From Blasia pusilla (lineage: Eukaryota > Marchantiophyta > Marchantiopsida > Blasiales), in assembly GCA_050084515.1 (NCBI GenBank), contig CM114271.1, positions 57,970,001-58,034,000 on the forward strand: a stretch of 64,000 bases of DNA. The letters are read 5' to 3'. This document shows positions 1-10,739 of this stretch, piece by piece. The number at the start of each line of letters is the position of its first letter. Positions within the stretch are counted from its first letter, which is position 1. Both the position numbers and the translations under genes were made by a program. The notes under the pieces are model-generated. The model saw only the letters and a program-made list of their open reading frames with translations, was not told the origin of the DNA and ran no database searches.

Positions 1-93
1 GTCATAACTCAGGCGTGCAGAAGAAACCCATCTAGCCCCATTACTTCAACTCCTGAAAAAGGTCATGCTCACATTTCGTATTCAAGTTAACCC
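1..93. repeat. Left part of a diverged ~300-bp host tandem repeat
   Basis: The start of this segment (gtcataactcaggcgtg) recurs at about 10,955, and its text up to the AACCC next to element A matches 10,955-11,050 with scattered changes. It is one side of a tandem repeat unit interrupted by copia element A. The matching unit starts again on the other side of the insertion. Confidence 0.6.
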
Positions 94-435
94 TGTAAGA
101 AATGCGGAATGAATTGAAATTGCGTTTGTACTCTTTGTGTTCTCTCTGTATTGATAGATTGAATGCCGATACATAAGTAGTAAAGTCTGCTCTAAACTAA
201 GAGCCGTAATCAAAAGACGTGACGGTAATTGTGTCACTTCAGAAATGTCTCATAGCTATGTAACGTTTCATCTTGCGAAACGTCACTGACAGCGATCAAT
301 GGTAATAAACAGGACATTGATCCTAATCTAATCTAGATCGTCCGTATGGGTCGATCCGTGTGATCAATGTTTAGATCGACTACTATCAATCAGCAATCTG
401 CTGATTTGTTTCGCTGTACTAATTAATTTCCAACA
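94..435 (-). repeat. Element A 3' LTR (left end on plus strand)
   Basis: This is 342 bp with TG...CA ends, nearly identical to 10,398-10,739. A polypurine tract (minus strand gagtgggag) abuts it at about 436-447, which marks it as the 3' LTR of a minus-strand element. Confidence 0.93.
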
Positions 436-455
436 CTCCCACTCAGGGGAACAAA

Positions 456-2051
456 TCAGCCATTTTCATTACTAGTTACCCCTAGAGATTTAGTATGTTT
501 CTGATGAGGTCCTTTCTGTAAACCCTTAGTAAAAATGTCTGCAGTCATTTCTGCAGTTGAAATATAGATGAAAATAATTTCGCCACTTGATACTTGATCT
601 TTGATATAGTGGTATTGGATGTCGATGTGTTTGGTGCGGTCATGATGTTTTGTGGAACTGACCAAAGTGATAGCACTTTGGTTGTCACAAAAGATTTCAG
701 TTATCTTTTGAGCAAAACCAATTTCGTAAAGTAATCTTCTGAGCCAAATAGCTTCAGTGCTGGCTTTGGTCATTGCAATGTACTCAGATTCGGTACTAGA
801 AAGGGCAACTGACTTTTGCTTTTTACTTGCCCAGCTAACTGCTCCTCCTGCAAAGAGAAAGCAAAATCCGCTAGTAGACTTGCGGGAGTCGATGTCGTCT
901 CCATAGGCAGCATCAGAATATCCTTGAAGATGAAAAGGAGTAGAGGAGCGCTGATATTGGAGAAAATAATGCTTGGTCCCTTGGAGATACCGGAAAATAC
1001 GTTTAACAGCAGTCCAGTGTATAGGACCAGGGTTGGTCATGAACTGAGCAACTGTGCTAACGGAATAGGCAATATCTGGGCGAGTGCACACCATGGCCCA
1101 CATTAAACTTCGGGTAGCACTTTTATAAGGAATAGAAGACATTGCCGCAATGTCAGGAGTATGAACAGGGGATTGATCTTGACTAAGATGAAGGCCAAAA
1201 TCAAAGGGAGTGGAGATAGGTTTGCAGCCCAGCATGTTGAACTGTTTGAGTTTGTTGGTGATGTAAGTCGTCTGGTTGAGCCGGATCCATCCTTGTTGCC
1301 GGTCTCGCCGAATATGCATTCCCAGAACATGATAAGCTTCACCGAGATCAGTCATTTCAAACTCTTGGCGGAGCTTCGTTTTGACAAAATGAAGCCGCCC
1401 AGAACTGGAGCTTGCGATGACAGTGTCATCCACGTAGAGAGCAAGGATCAGAAAATTGGAGTCCTTGTTCAGAATGTAAATATTAGAGTCAGCAGTGGTG
1501 CTGACAAAACCAATGTCAAGTAATACATAGTGACAGCGTTCATACCACATACGGGCTGATTGCTTTAAACCATAAATGGACCTTCCGAGAAGGCAGACCA
1601 AGTTATTATTTGGAACTGGCAAGCCTGGAGGAAGGGCCATGTAGATTTTGTGTTGCAGGAATCCATATAGAAAAGCAGCGATTATATCTAATTGATGCAA
1701 GTCCAGGTTGAAATAAGCAGCGATAGCAATAAGAATACGAAGAGATTGTATTTTGACAGTAGGAGAAAAGGTTTCTTCGTAATCAAGATCTGGAACTTGA
1801 GTAAATCCTTTAGCAACCAGTCGGGCTTTGTACTTGTGGATCGTGCCATCCACATGAGGTTTAATTTTGAAAACCCAACGGCAGCCAACCGTGCTGTGAT
1901 TAGGAGGAAGGGGAACTAACGTCCAAGCCTTCATGCGAGCCATATTCTGGAGTTCAGCAGAAATGGCAGCCTTGCAATGGGATGAATCAGGTCCAGAGAT
2001 AGCTTCTTCATAAGATTGGGGTTCGAGAAAAGAACTGGTAGAAGAGAGCAA
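456..2051 (-). pseudogene. Element A reverse transcriptase and RNase H (3' part of pol)
   Basis: A 531-residue open frame carries the C-terminal half of a copia polyprotein. The RT domain starts with the usual copia entry (WVFKIK..., KARLVAKGF). It has YGLKQSARMWY and the catalytic YVDD in LALYVDDTVIASS. RNase H follows with the SDAAYGDD, ALSSTESEYIA and DNQSA blocks and ends with the TKHIDIQYH and ADIFTKGL motifs. The frame is intact from the connection region to its stop near the polypurine tract, but upstream it is out of frame with integrase (shifts near 2,130 and 2,395). These enzymes copied element RNA into DNA in cytoplasmic particles. The copy is dead because pol is split and shifted. 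Confidence 0.93.
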
Positions 2052-2400
2052 AGCCCAACGCTTCTCTGCAACTCGCTTCTTGTCCTTCTCAGCTTCAATA
2101 AGTGCATCATAACGCTCAACAGCCCGAGCAATTCGAGGAGTTTTCTTTGAGCAAGAGGAGGAGTAGGAGCTCGTGGTCTTCTTTCATAGTAAAGATGGGT
2201 ACGCCCAGGACCAGGTATGGGGTGTGCAGTAGAAGAGGACATTGGTGAAGGCACGTCCGCTGGTTGAGGCAAATTTAAAAGAGGTGGAACTCCCACTGAA
2301 GAAGACATAGTAGGAGAAGGAGTTCCCATTGCGGGAATAATCGGGGAACTAGCAGGAAGAGACAAGGAAGGTTGAGGATTAGGACCATGTAAGAAATGCG
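1931..2400 (-). pseudogene. Element A proline/serine-rich linker between integrase and RT
   Basis: This frame carries a Pro/Ser-rich, low-complexity stretch ending in an arginine-rich segment (RTHLYYERRPRAPTPP). It joins the integrase end to the RT start, as is usual for copia pol. It lies in a different frame from both neighbours, so it marks two small indels (about 2,395 and 2,130). Confidence 0.7.
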
Positions 2401-3311
2401 GAAAAATAGAGGATCAGCTCGGATAGCCAGATCTTCTGCATCAGAAGAAGAGAGCGGTGGAGTGGTCTTAGCAAGCTGATCTTCAAGAATGACAGCATCT
2501 CGGGAGAGAATGATAGTCTTGTCTCTCAGCCGCTCGAGACGCAGGGCTTTGCTTTGGTCACTATAACCAACGAAAATACATTCCTCAGTGCGAAAATCCA
2601 GCTTAGAATGAGGATCATTGATTTTAGCAAATGCAGGACTGCCAAAAATACCAAGATGAGATAAAACAGGTTTACGATTAAACCACAACTCATATGGTGT
2701 TTTGGAAGGTGGTAATGCTTTGCTTGGAAGACGATTTTGTAAATAATTGGCAGTGACCAATGCTTCACCCCAATAAGTTTTAGGGAGAGCTGAATGGAAA
2801 AGCATAGAACGTACAGAATTGGCAAGAGTTCTATTCTTACGTTCTGAGACACCATTCTGCTGTGGTGTGTGGGGAACAGTGAACTGCCTGGAGATTCCTC
2901 GAGAATGGCAGAATTCTAAGAAAGCAGAAGACTTGTATTCCCCACCATTGTCAGATCGCAAGGTCTGAATGCGTTGTGGTTGATGCTGAGTCTCTACATG
3001 GGCGACAAATTGGGTGAAACGGGAAAAAGCTTCGGATCTATAATGAAGAAGGTAAACAGTAGTATACCGGGAGAAATCGTCAATAAAGACCATGAAATAA
3101 CGAAAACCCAAATGAGTAGGGGGAAAAATAGGCCCACAAATATCTGTATGAATTAATTCTAAAACATTGAGAGCTCTATAGACTGGAGAAGTGTTAGAAA
3201 AAGGTTTGCGAGTCTGCTTGCCATGTAGGCAGGCTCGACATGAAGAAATTTGAGAGGGACTATGCGTTGGAACGCCGCCAGCCATTTGCTGTTGTAATAG
3301 TTGAGAAACCC
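2275..3311 (-). pseudogene. Element A integrase (C-terminal part of pre-integrase plus core)
   Basis: Translation shows the end of the HHCC zinc region (CRACLHGKQTRKPF), then the integrase core. The first Asp is in LIHTDICGPI, the second in TLRSDNGGEY, and the Glu in PQQNGVSERKNRTL. The GKPF/LSHLGIFGSPAF and EECIFVGYS blocks follow, as in copia integrases. The N-terminal side is cut at about 3,311, where element B entered. The other half of the pre-integrase (HHRLGHINAS) lies at about 8,721-8,760. True integrase sequence runs to about 2,400 and then shifts frame. Confidence 0.92.
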
Positions 3312-3858
3312 TGTTGAAATTTGTTAATATCTAGTTTAGTCATGCTCTAAAAATAGTTAGTCAGATACTAACTTAGTTGGATACTAATTTAGTTAGCTAG
3401 AGATAACTTAGTGTTCCTCTATCTTTTTAGGGTAACCTTGAATTAGGGCAATTCTCGAGTTAGGGCTAGCCACCATCTGTTATTTAGGGTATGGATCTGT
3501 TCAAGAAGATCCAAGGGCCAGAAGTGCTCACCCTCATGTATATAATGTCTCTCTTTAGAGAGCAGAAGCCAATTCTACAGCATGCACAGTTTTGGTGAGG
3601 ACTCCTGAGGCTCTTGGTCCTGCTGCAGAGTGATCAGAGAGTAGGAAGAGGAGATTGAGACTAATTGCTGTGCTTGCTAGAGCCTCACCGGAAGGCAGGT
3701 TGTTTTGTCTAGTATGCTGATGGAGATTGTTTGTGCTCAATGGTGAGCCATGTCTGATCTCTGAGCTGGTGACATGTGAGGACCTGTAGTGTGAGTGCAA
3801 GGTGTGGCTGAGTAGAATCCTTCTTAGTATCTCTTAGATAGTAAGAAGAGTCACATCA
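3312..3858 (+). repeat. Element B 5' LTR
   Basis: It begins TGTTGAAATTTG and most likely ends ...CACATCA at 3,858, where a TGG (possible primer-site start) follows. It contains a TATA-like tgtatataatg at about 3,537, expected for an LTR promoter. The 3' boundary is uncertain because the duplicated block extends to 3,947. An alternative end is the ATCA just before the Gag ATG region (about 3,924). Confidence 0.8.
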
Positions 3859-3923
3859 TGGTAGGGCTCTGATTTGGCAATAGAGATAGGAACTGATTTG
3901 CTGATTGTGTACAAGCTGAAATC

Positions 3924-4754
3924 ATGGATGGTCTAGCTGATGCTAGCTCTGACTTTGTACAAGGAGATACTTCTGCTGGTCAATCATATTCTCAGGTTAT
4001 GGGCCCACCCCAAACCTTTCTCCTTAGTGATTTCAGCAGTGTAGAGAAGTTAGATGGTGGGAACTATAGAGAATGGTCCAGAACCATGATGGACATTCTA
4101 ATGCTGAAAGGGTTGTGGGTGTATGTTGAGATGAAACCTCACAATCTAGAAGAGCTTGTGGTAAACTTCGCTTGGAGACAGCAAAATCAGTTGGCAGCTA
4201 TCTTACTCAAACAGACCCTGAACTCCTCTATGAGGGAGTTGGTGGATGGTATAAGCAATGCTTGGGAGATCTGGTCCAAGCTGAAGAGTTTGAACAAGGA
4301 GTCAGCTTTGACTCTAGCTATGCAAAGATGGAAGACATTGAGCTCGACAAGGATGGCTGACACAGATAGAGTTGCAGCTCACATTGCCAAAATGGAGTCA
4401 ACTTTTGCACAAGTGAAAGCAGTTGGACAGGAACTGATTCCTATATGGAAGGTAACCCTGTTGCTATCCTCCTTACCTCCTCGATTTGATACAATGGTTA
4501 CAATCTTTGAAACCTGGGAGGCAGATTTGCTTACATGGGAATCTGTGACCAACAAGCTCCTGAGATATGATCAGAAGCGAGAGGTGATTGTGGAAGAAAC
4601 AGTCATGCTCAACAGGGATAGGAAGTGGAAAGAGACCAGAACTTGTTACATTTGTGCAGAGAAGGGACATCTTGCTCATAATTGTCCAAAGAAGTTGAAA
4701 AGGGAGAGAAAGTTAAAAGGAGTGGATCTGCAGTCAAGAATCAAGAGAAGTTGA
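3924..4754 (+). pseudogene. Element B Gag
   Basis: This is a 276-residue frame with a copia-type Gag N-terminus (LDGGNYREWSRTM, then the UBN2-like helical region with LTLAMQRWKTL) and one CX2CX4HX4C zinc knuckle (CYICAEKGHLAHNC) near residue 245. The protein would coat element RNA in virus-like particles. The frame then shifts by one into the protease frame between about 4,682 and 4,754, so Gag and protease are no longer continuous. The start ATG lies inside the block that is duplicated at the right end of the element. Confidence 0.88.
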
Positions 4755-5062
4755 TGGAGAAGCAAAGTACCTCCTACAGGGAGAAGGATAAGGCAAAGGT
4801 TGCTGGAGTGATGACTACTGAATACACATCTGATGAAAGTTGCTGTTCTTTCATGATGGCCTCGTGTGAGAAAGATCTCAAGAGGAGCAGTGGATGGTGG
4901 GTGGACTCCGGTGCAACATCACATGTCTGTTATCAAGAGGAGTTGTTCTCAGACCTAAAACCAGCAAGTAATCATCACGTGAGAAGTGCTTCTGGATTGT
5001 TAAGTCCTGTGGGAGGGTTGGCTCAGTTTCTATTTTCTTCAGTGCTGATGAAAGCAAATTGA
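4682..5062 (+). pseudogene. Element B aspartic protease region
   Basis: A lysine-rich linker leads to WVDSGATSHV, the DSG active site of copia proteases, followed by a damaged protease body. The frame breaks near 5,060 and the pre-integrase continues in another frame. This domain would have processed the polyprotein. Confidence 0.85.
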
Positions 5063-5066
5063 TGAA

Positions 5067-6140
5067 ATGGCAGCTGCATGGAGTGTTATATGTTGCAGAT
5101 TACATAAAAATCTGTTGTCAGTTAAGAAATTATTGGAGGCAGGAATTGATGTGCACTTCTGGAACTCAAACCAGACTTGCACACTTGAAAGAAATGGGAA
5201 AGTCTTGTGCCGAGGAGTGGTACAAGGAAATTTGTTCAAACTGCTGGAATGTGATCCAGAGGAGCAGGTAAATCTCACTGAGAATAGGAGCTTGCTGAAT
5301 CTGTGGCATTGCAGATTGGGGCACCTATCGGAACACAGCATTCGAGCTCTGCAAGGAATGTCATGTGGTGTGGAGATTGAGAAGTCACAGAAGCTTGAGT
5401 TCTGTGAGGCTTGTGTGCAAGGGAAAGCTCACAAGTCACCCGCTCCCAGAAGGTCACTTAACAGGTCTGAAAGATTATTGGACCTGATTCACTCTGATGT
5501 GTGTGGACCGATGCCTGTAAAGTCACTAGGAGGAGCACGCTATTTTGTGTCATTTGTGGACGACAAGAGTAGAAAGAGCTTTGTGTACCTGATAAGCAGC
5601 AAGGCTCAAGTTCTAGAGAAATTTGTTATCTTTGTCAACATGACAGAGAGGCAAGTTGAACGAAGAGTGAAGAGACTTAGGTCTGATGGAGGAGGAGAAT
5701 ATGCAAGTAAAGACTTTCAAGCATATCTCTCAGCCAAGGGGATATTAAAAGATGTTACGCACGTGACAGCCCCACCAAAATGGAGTAGCTGAAAGGCTGA
5801 ATAGAACCTTGCAAGAGAAAGCCTTGAGCATGTTGCAACATGCCAAGCTTGGTCAAGAATTCTGGGAGCAGCTATCATGACAGCGAATTATCTGAGGAAC
5901 ATCAGTCCCACAGCGGCCTTGAAGAATGTAACTCCAGAAGAGTGCTGGTCTGGTAAGAAACCTGACATTTCTAGATTGAAAGTGTTTGGTTGTGTTGGCT
6001 ATGCCCTCACCCCTGATACACAAAGGAGGAAACTAGATGCAAAGGCTGACAAGTACATATTTGTTGGGTATGAAGAAGGGCTGAAAGGATACATGTTGTA
6101 TAATCCTAGAACCTGCAAGGCAATTGAAGCAATGATGTGA
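5067..6140 (+). pseudogene. Element B pre-integrase and integrase
   Basis: Pre-integrase LWHCRLGHLSEHSIRAL and the CEACVQGKAHKSP zinc half-site are followed by the integrase core: first Asp in LIHSDVCGPM, second in RLRSDGGGEY. The frame breaks at about 5,775 in the PPKWSS segment, then shifts again near 5,870. The C-terminal part (SRLKVFGCVGYAL, KYIFVGYEE) is open in 5,877-6,140. The segment 6,141-6,352 is a frameshifted linker between integrase and RT. Confidence 0.9.
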
Positions 6141-6352
6141 CTTTTGATGAGAAGAGTTTTTGGAAAGACTCTGAGCACAAAGAGTCAATGGTCAGTGATG
6201 CCAGTTAATCACTTCTGTTGTCACTCCTGTAAACATCCCTGTAGTGTCGAACTCACATCAAGATGCTGATAAGGAGGAAGTATCAAAGGATACACTTGCA
6301 GAATGTAGTGGAGGATTAGATACTTGCACCCAAGGTGTAAGAGAGGAAGATC

Positions 6353-7144
6353 ATGTTGAAAATGATCTTCCTCTCTTACCAAAGGAGAAGTGCAGCCAAG
6401 CAAGTTCTAGAGGCACATGAGTCCACAGAGGGAGTGATCAAGGAGATCTCAGAGCAAAGGAGATCTGGAAGAATTTCCAAACCTGTAGAAAGGTTGGGGA
6501 TAAACGAAGCTCATTCTATTGAAGAAGGAGTTGTAGAGCCCAACTCTTTGAGTGAGGCTATGAGCAGGAATGATTCGAAACAGTGGGAGCAGGCTGTGGC
6601 AGAAGAAAAGGTCTCATTAGAGAAAAATGAGACATGGGAGTTTGTAGATTTGCCACCTGGTAGAAAGACCATTGGTTGCAAATGGGTCTTCAGAATAAAA
6701 AGGGGACCAAAGAATGAGATCTTGAAGTACAAGGCACGTCTGGTTGCAAAAGGCTTCAATCAGGAGGCTGGTTTAGACTATCAGGAGACCTTTGCTCCTG
6801 TTGCAAGGTATGGATCCATTAGAGTTCTCTTGGCATTAGCAGCTCAACATAATTGGGAGGTGGAACAGATGGATGTGAAGACTGCATTCTTAAATGGAGA
6901 ACTGAAAGAGGAGATCTACATGAAGGTACCAGATGGTTATACTCATCCAGGCAAGGTGTGTCTCTTGAAGAAAGCCCTTTATGGCCTAAAGCAAGCACCT
7001 AGATGCTGGTATGAGAAGATGGATGCTTACCTGATCAGGAAAGGATTCCAACGTAGCAATGCAGATCAAGGAGTGTACTCCTTAGACTCCACTATGTACA
7101 TAGCATTGTATGTTGATGATCTTCTGATGCTAGGAGGAGCTTAG
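6353..7144 (+). pseudogene. Element B reverse transcriptase, first part
   Basis: The copia RT blocks are clear: WVFRIKRGPKNE, KARLVAKGFNQ, QMDVKTAFLNGEL, YGLKQAPRCWYEK and the catalytic YVDDLLMLG near the end. The frame is lost just after YVDD at about 7,140 (stop in ...GGA-TAG). The next 150 bp carries the following RT block in another frame. Confidence 0.93.
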
Positions 7145-8077
7145 ACACTGTAAAGAGAGTGAAGAAAGACCTCTGTCGCAACTTTGAGATGGTTGATCTG
7201 GGTCCAGCAAAGTGGCTATTGGGGATTCAGATTGAGAGAAATCGGGAAGAGAGCTGGATACGATTGAGTCAAGAAGTATATAGAGAGTATCTTGATCAGG
7301 TACAACATGCAAGATTGTAAGCCTGTATCAACACCCCTAGATCCTGGCTGCAAACTCAGCAAAGATATGGGAATTTCAACTGAAAAGGTTGACAATTTGC
7401 AAGCACTATATCAAAGTGCTGTAGGGTCATTGATGTTTGCTATGGTCTGTACCAGAGCAGACTTAGCATACCCAGTTGGTGTCTTAGCCAGGTACACCAG
7501 CAAACCTACAATAGAACATTGGAAATGTCTGAAGAGAGTACTCAGATATTTGCGTGGCACAACAAGAACATACTTGGAATACAGGCATCAAGAAAATGGA
7601 CCAATCTTGGAAGGGTTTTCAGATGCAAGTTGGGGAGATGATACTGATGAAAGAAGATCAACAAGTGGATATGTCTTCTTGTTAAGTGGAGGGGTGATCA
7701 GCTGGTGCAGTAAGAAACAAAGAACTGTTGCACTCTCTACAACTGAGGCAGAGTACATGGCGCTTTCTCTTGCTGCTCAGGAGGTGATCTGGTTAAGGAG
7801 CTTATTGAATGATCTTGGATATGAACAGATGACTCCTACATCCCTACAGGTTGACAACAAAGGAAGTATTGCATTAAGCAAAAATCCTGTTCATCATCCT
7901 AGAACAAAACACATAGACATCAAACATCACTTTGTAAGAGAAATGATAGGAAGAGAAATCTCCTTGGTTTACTGTCCAACAGAGAATATGGCAGCTGATG
8001 TCCTGACCAAACCTCTGTCACAGGACAAACATAGAAAGTGTATATCTATGATGGGCATTACTCTAAACTCTCATTAA
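7145..8077 (+). pseudogene. Element B RT thumb/connection and RNase H
   Basis: After a frameshifted stretch (7,145-7,291) the frame is open from about 7,292. It shows GCKLSKDMG, the RNase H block FSDASWGDDTDERRSTSGY, ALSTTEAEYMAL, DNKGSIALSKNP and the TKHIDIKHHFVREM and ADVLTKPL terminal motifs. It ends in TAA eight bases before the right LTR, overlapping the polypurine tract. The motif set is typical of copia elements related to the Tork/Tnt1 group, although I cannot place it phylogenetically by eye. Confidence 0.92.
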
Positions 8078-8084
8078 GAGGGAG

Positions 8085-8720
8085 TGTTGAAATTTGTTAA
8101 TATCTAGTTTAGTCATGCTCTAAAAATAGTTAGTCAGATACTAACTTAGTTGGATACTAATTTAGTTAGCTAGAGATAACTTAGTGTTCCTCTATCTTTT
8201 TAGGGTAACCTTGAATTAGGGCAATTCTCGAGTTAGGGCTAGCCACCATCTGTTATTTAGGGTATGGATCTGTTCAAGAAGATCCAAGGGCCAGAAGTGC
8301 TCACCCTCATGTATATAATGTCTCTCTTTAGAGAGCAGAAGCCAATTCTACAGCATGCACAGTTTTGGTGAGGACTCCTGAGGCTCTTGGTCCTGCTGCA
8401 GAGTGATCAGAGAGTAGGAAGAGGAGATTGAGACTAATTGCTGTGCTTGCTAGAGCCTCACCGGAAGGCAGGTTGTTTTGTCTAGTATGCTGATGGAGAT
8501 TGTTTGTGCTCAATGGTGAGCCATGTCTGATCTCTGAGCTGGTGACATGTGAGGACCTGTAGTGTGAGTGCAAGGTGTGGCTGAGTAGAATCCTTCTTAG
8601 TATCTCTTAGATAGTAAGAAGAGTCACATCATGGTAGGGCTCTGATTTGGCAATAGAGATAGGAACTGATTTGCTGATTGTGTACAAGCTGAAATCATGG
8701 ATGGTCTAGCTGATGCTAGC
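8085..8720 (+). repeat. Element B 3' LTR plus 89 bp of duplicated leader
   Basis: Positions 8,085-8,631 match the left LTR without a visible difference. The match then continues for 89 bp (8,632-8,720) into the sequence that follows the left LTR, including the Gag ATG and first codons. It stops in tgctagc, a 7-mer also present at the undisrupted target in element A. A normal integrase product would end at the LTR. Confidence 0.85.
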
Positions 8721-9740
8721 ATTAATGTGTCCCAATCGGTGATGCCACAGATCAGCAATCGTGGGAAGAACCACAGTGGCAGCTGTAATGATAGAAGATC
8801 GGGAGGGTGGAAGGACAGCTTCTCCAAGTTTGTACAAATCATTGATTAAGTAACATGTTGTAATGATTTGGTTGGTAGAATCACGGAGTATGCACTGTCC
8901 TTTATGAATCAAGGCAGATCCTCCTGCAGTGTCGAGTTGCTTGACGGAAAAAAGATTTTTCCTCGAGCTCGGTATAAAGAGAACATTCCGAAGAATGTAT
9001 CGAGTACCGTTAGTCAGAAGGATCTCGACTTGACCAGATCCTCTTGTCTCCAGACTGGAATTATCACCCAGAAAAACATACGAAGATTTCTCGTACGGAG
9101 TGTAATTAGAAAAGTAATCACTGGAGAAGGCCATATGGTGAGTAGCACCAGTATCAAGATACCATGTGTTATCTTGAATTTCTGAAGCCGAAGTTGAATA
9201 GGCTACAGTAAAGAAGAGTTGAGAAGTAAATTTGGCTTTTGGAGCCGAGATTCTGGATTGCATCTGTTGATCTGCAAGACGTTTCCTGCAGTCTTTAATA
9301 TGATGCCCTTGCAGATTGCAATAGAAACACTTCATTTTCTTGTAAGTATTCTGCTGATTAGAGGATGCAGCCTGCCAATCAACTTGGGGATGGGACGATT
9401 CACCATATGAACTCGTCGAGGAAACAGGAACAAATCCTGATTTGAAAGGTCCAAAGCCTTTCTGAGGAGCTTTGCTTCTAACGTAACCTCTGAAAGGGCC
9501 GCCTTGCTTGAAATTGCTGTATCTGGACTTGGATTGAGAAGGGGCAGCACCTCGTCCAACATAAAGAGCTGAGGACGGTTCTGCAGTCTTTGTCTTCATC
9601 ATTTTCTCCTCCCTAAGAAGGAAAGTGATCACAGATTGCAACGTGAGGTTACTCTGACCTCGCAATGAGGTCAATAAATTGCGGTAACTGTTGGGCATTG
9701 ATCGCATCAATGCAAGATACTGATTTTCATGAGTAGTCAC
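8721..9740 (-). pseudogene. Element A Gag C-terminus, protease and start of pre-integrase
   Basis: On the minus strand this frame runs through the end of Gag with a CX2CX4HX4C knuckle (CFYCNLQGHHIKDC). Next come the protease active site WYLDTGATHHM (a DTG variant), the PR body, and the pre-integrase LWHHRLGHINAS, where element B interrupts. Gag N-terminal sequence lies in a different frame upstream (shift at about 9,750). Confidence 0.92.
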
Positions 9741-10192
9741 CGATCCAGCAGCGTGGAGTTGATCAGATCAATCAATGTCCTAAATTGATGGACATGTTTT
9801 GTAACACTGTCGCCTTCCTTCATCTTCAGAGTCTGCAATTCATCTTGCAGATACATCTTAGTGACAGCGTCCTGGGCTTGGTATAAAGAATCTAATTTCG
9901 TCCAGGCTTCCGCTGCAGTCGTAGCGGAACTGACATGCTGAACTTGCGAATTGTCTAAACGATTCGCTATGAAGGATAAGGCAATTCGGTTAAAAATCTC
10001 CCATTCGTGGACACTCCCAGCGCCGGTGGCAGGAGCCGTAGCCGCTGCTGGCTTTGGAGTTGTTCCTTCTACGATGCCTACTAAATCTTCAGCATCAAGG
10101 TACAATCTCATGCGTAATCGCCAGATATAGAAATAGATCCCGTCAAATTTCGGGATGTCGTCAATCTTGAGGAACATGTTCGAATTCACCAT
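9737..10192 (-). pseudogene. Element A Gag N-terminus
   Basis: A 151-residue frame begins MVNSNMFLKIDDIPKFDG and shows copia Gag features: FYIWRLRMRLYL, an alanine/proline insert, then AWTKLDSLYQ and the LQTLKMKEGDSVTKHV block. It starts about 200 bp inside the 5' LTR end, the usual leader length. It runs into a frameshift stop at 9,737. Confidence 0.88.
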
Positions 10193-10384
10193 CCTGAATT
10201 GACGAAAATTACAGAAAGAGGGGTCGAGGACTTCAAATTCGCGAGAATCTGAAGTCGGCAGTCACTAAGAACAGAAAGAGAAAGGCGTTTGAGCAGAAGG
10301 CATCCCCTCTACTCTAGGAATATTGAAGCGTCCCTCAAATTCCAATCCTTTCTTGAAAATCGTAAAAGTAGTGACTAGCGACCA

Positions 10385-10397
10385 GGCTCTGATACCA
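10385..10397 (-). promoter_or_regulatory. Element A primer-binding site
   Basis: Directly inside the 5' LTR the minus strand reads TGGTATCAGAGCC. This is the standard plant complement of the 3' end of initiator methionine tRNA, the primer for minus-strand cDNA synthesis. Confidence 0.92.
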
Positions 10398-10739
10398 TGT
10401 AAGAAATGCGGAATGAATTGAAATTGCGTTTGTACTCTTTGTGTTCTCTCTGTATTGATAGATTGGATGCCGATACATAAGTAGTAAAGTCTGCTCTAAA
10501 CTAAGAGCCGTAATCAAAAGACGTGACGGTAATTGTGTGACTTCAGAAATGTCTCATAGCTATGTAACGTTTCATCTTGCGAAACGTCACTGACAGCGAT
10601 CAATGGTAATAAACAGGACATTGATCCTAATCTAATCTAGATCGTCCGTATGGGTCGATCCGTGTGATCAATGTTTAGATCGACTACTATCAATCAGCAA
10701 TCTGCTGATTTGTTTCGCTGTACTAATTAATTTCCAACA
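10398..10739 (-). repeat. Element A 5' LTR (right end on plus strand)
   Basis: It is 342 bp, TG...CA, a direct copy of 94-435 with two substitutions seen (in the gattgaatgcc/gattggatgcc and gtcactt/gtgactt segments). It is flanked outside by AACCC, the target duplication. Confidence 0.93.

Larger units (their letters stand above)
3312..8720 (+). mobile_element. Ty1/copia LTR retrotransposon B, nested in element A
   Basis: The element has direct repeats 3,312-3,947 and 8,085-8,720 that read identical over 636 bp, a Gag-protease-integrase-RT-RNase H coding order on the plus strand, and a polypurine tract (aagagggag) before the right repeat. It sits in the pre-integrase codons of element A. No 5-bp target duplication is visible. 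The right end runs past the expected LTR end into leader and the first Gag codons. At least six frameshifts interrupt the coding sequence despite the identical LTRs. Confidence 0.93.
94..10739 (-). mobile_element. Ty1/copia LTR retrotransposon A, interrupted by element B
   Basis: Two direct 342-bp LTRs (94-435 and 10,398-10,739), each starting TGTAAG and ending CCAACA, bound the element. Both flanks carry the same 5-bp target duplication AACCC (89-93 and 10,740-10,744). I noticed two single-base differences between the LTRs. The coding order on the minus strand is Gag, protease, integrase, RT, RNase H, which is the Ty1/copia order. Coding sequence stops at about 8,721 and resumes at about 3,311 because element B sits inside it. 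Frameshifts near 9,750, 2,395 and 2,130 make the copy defective. Confidence 0.95.

Noticed and set aside
3555-3800. 81-codon minus-strand frame repeated at 8,328-8,573
   Set aside because: It is identical in both places only because it lies within the element B LTRs. No start context or domain.
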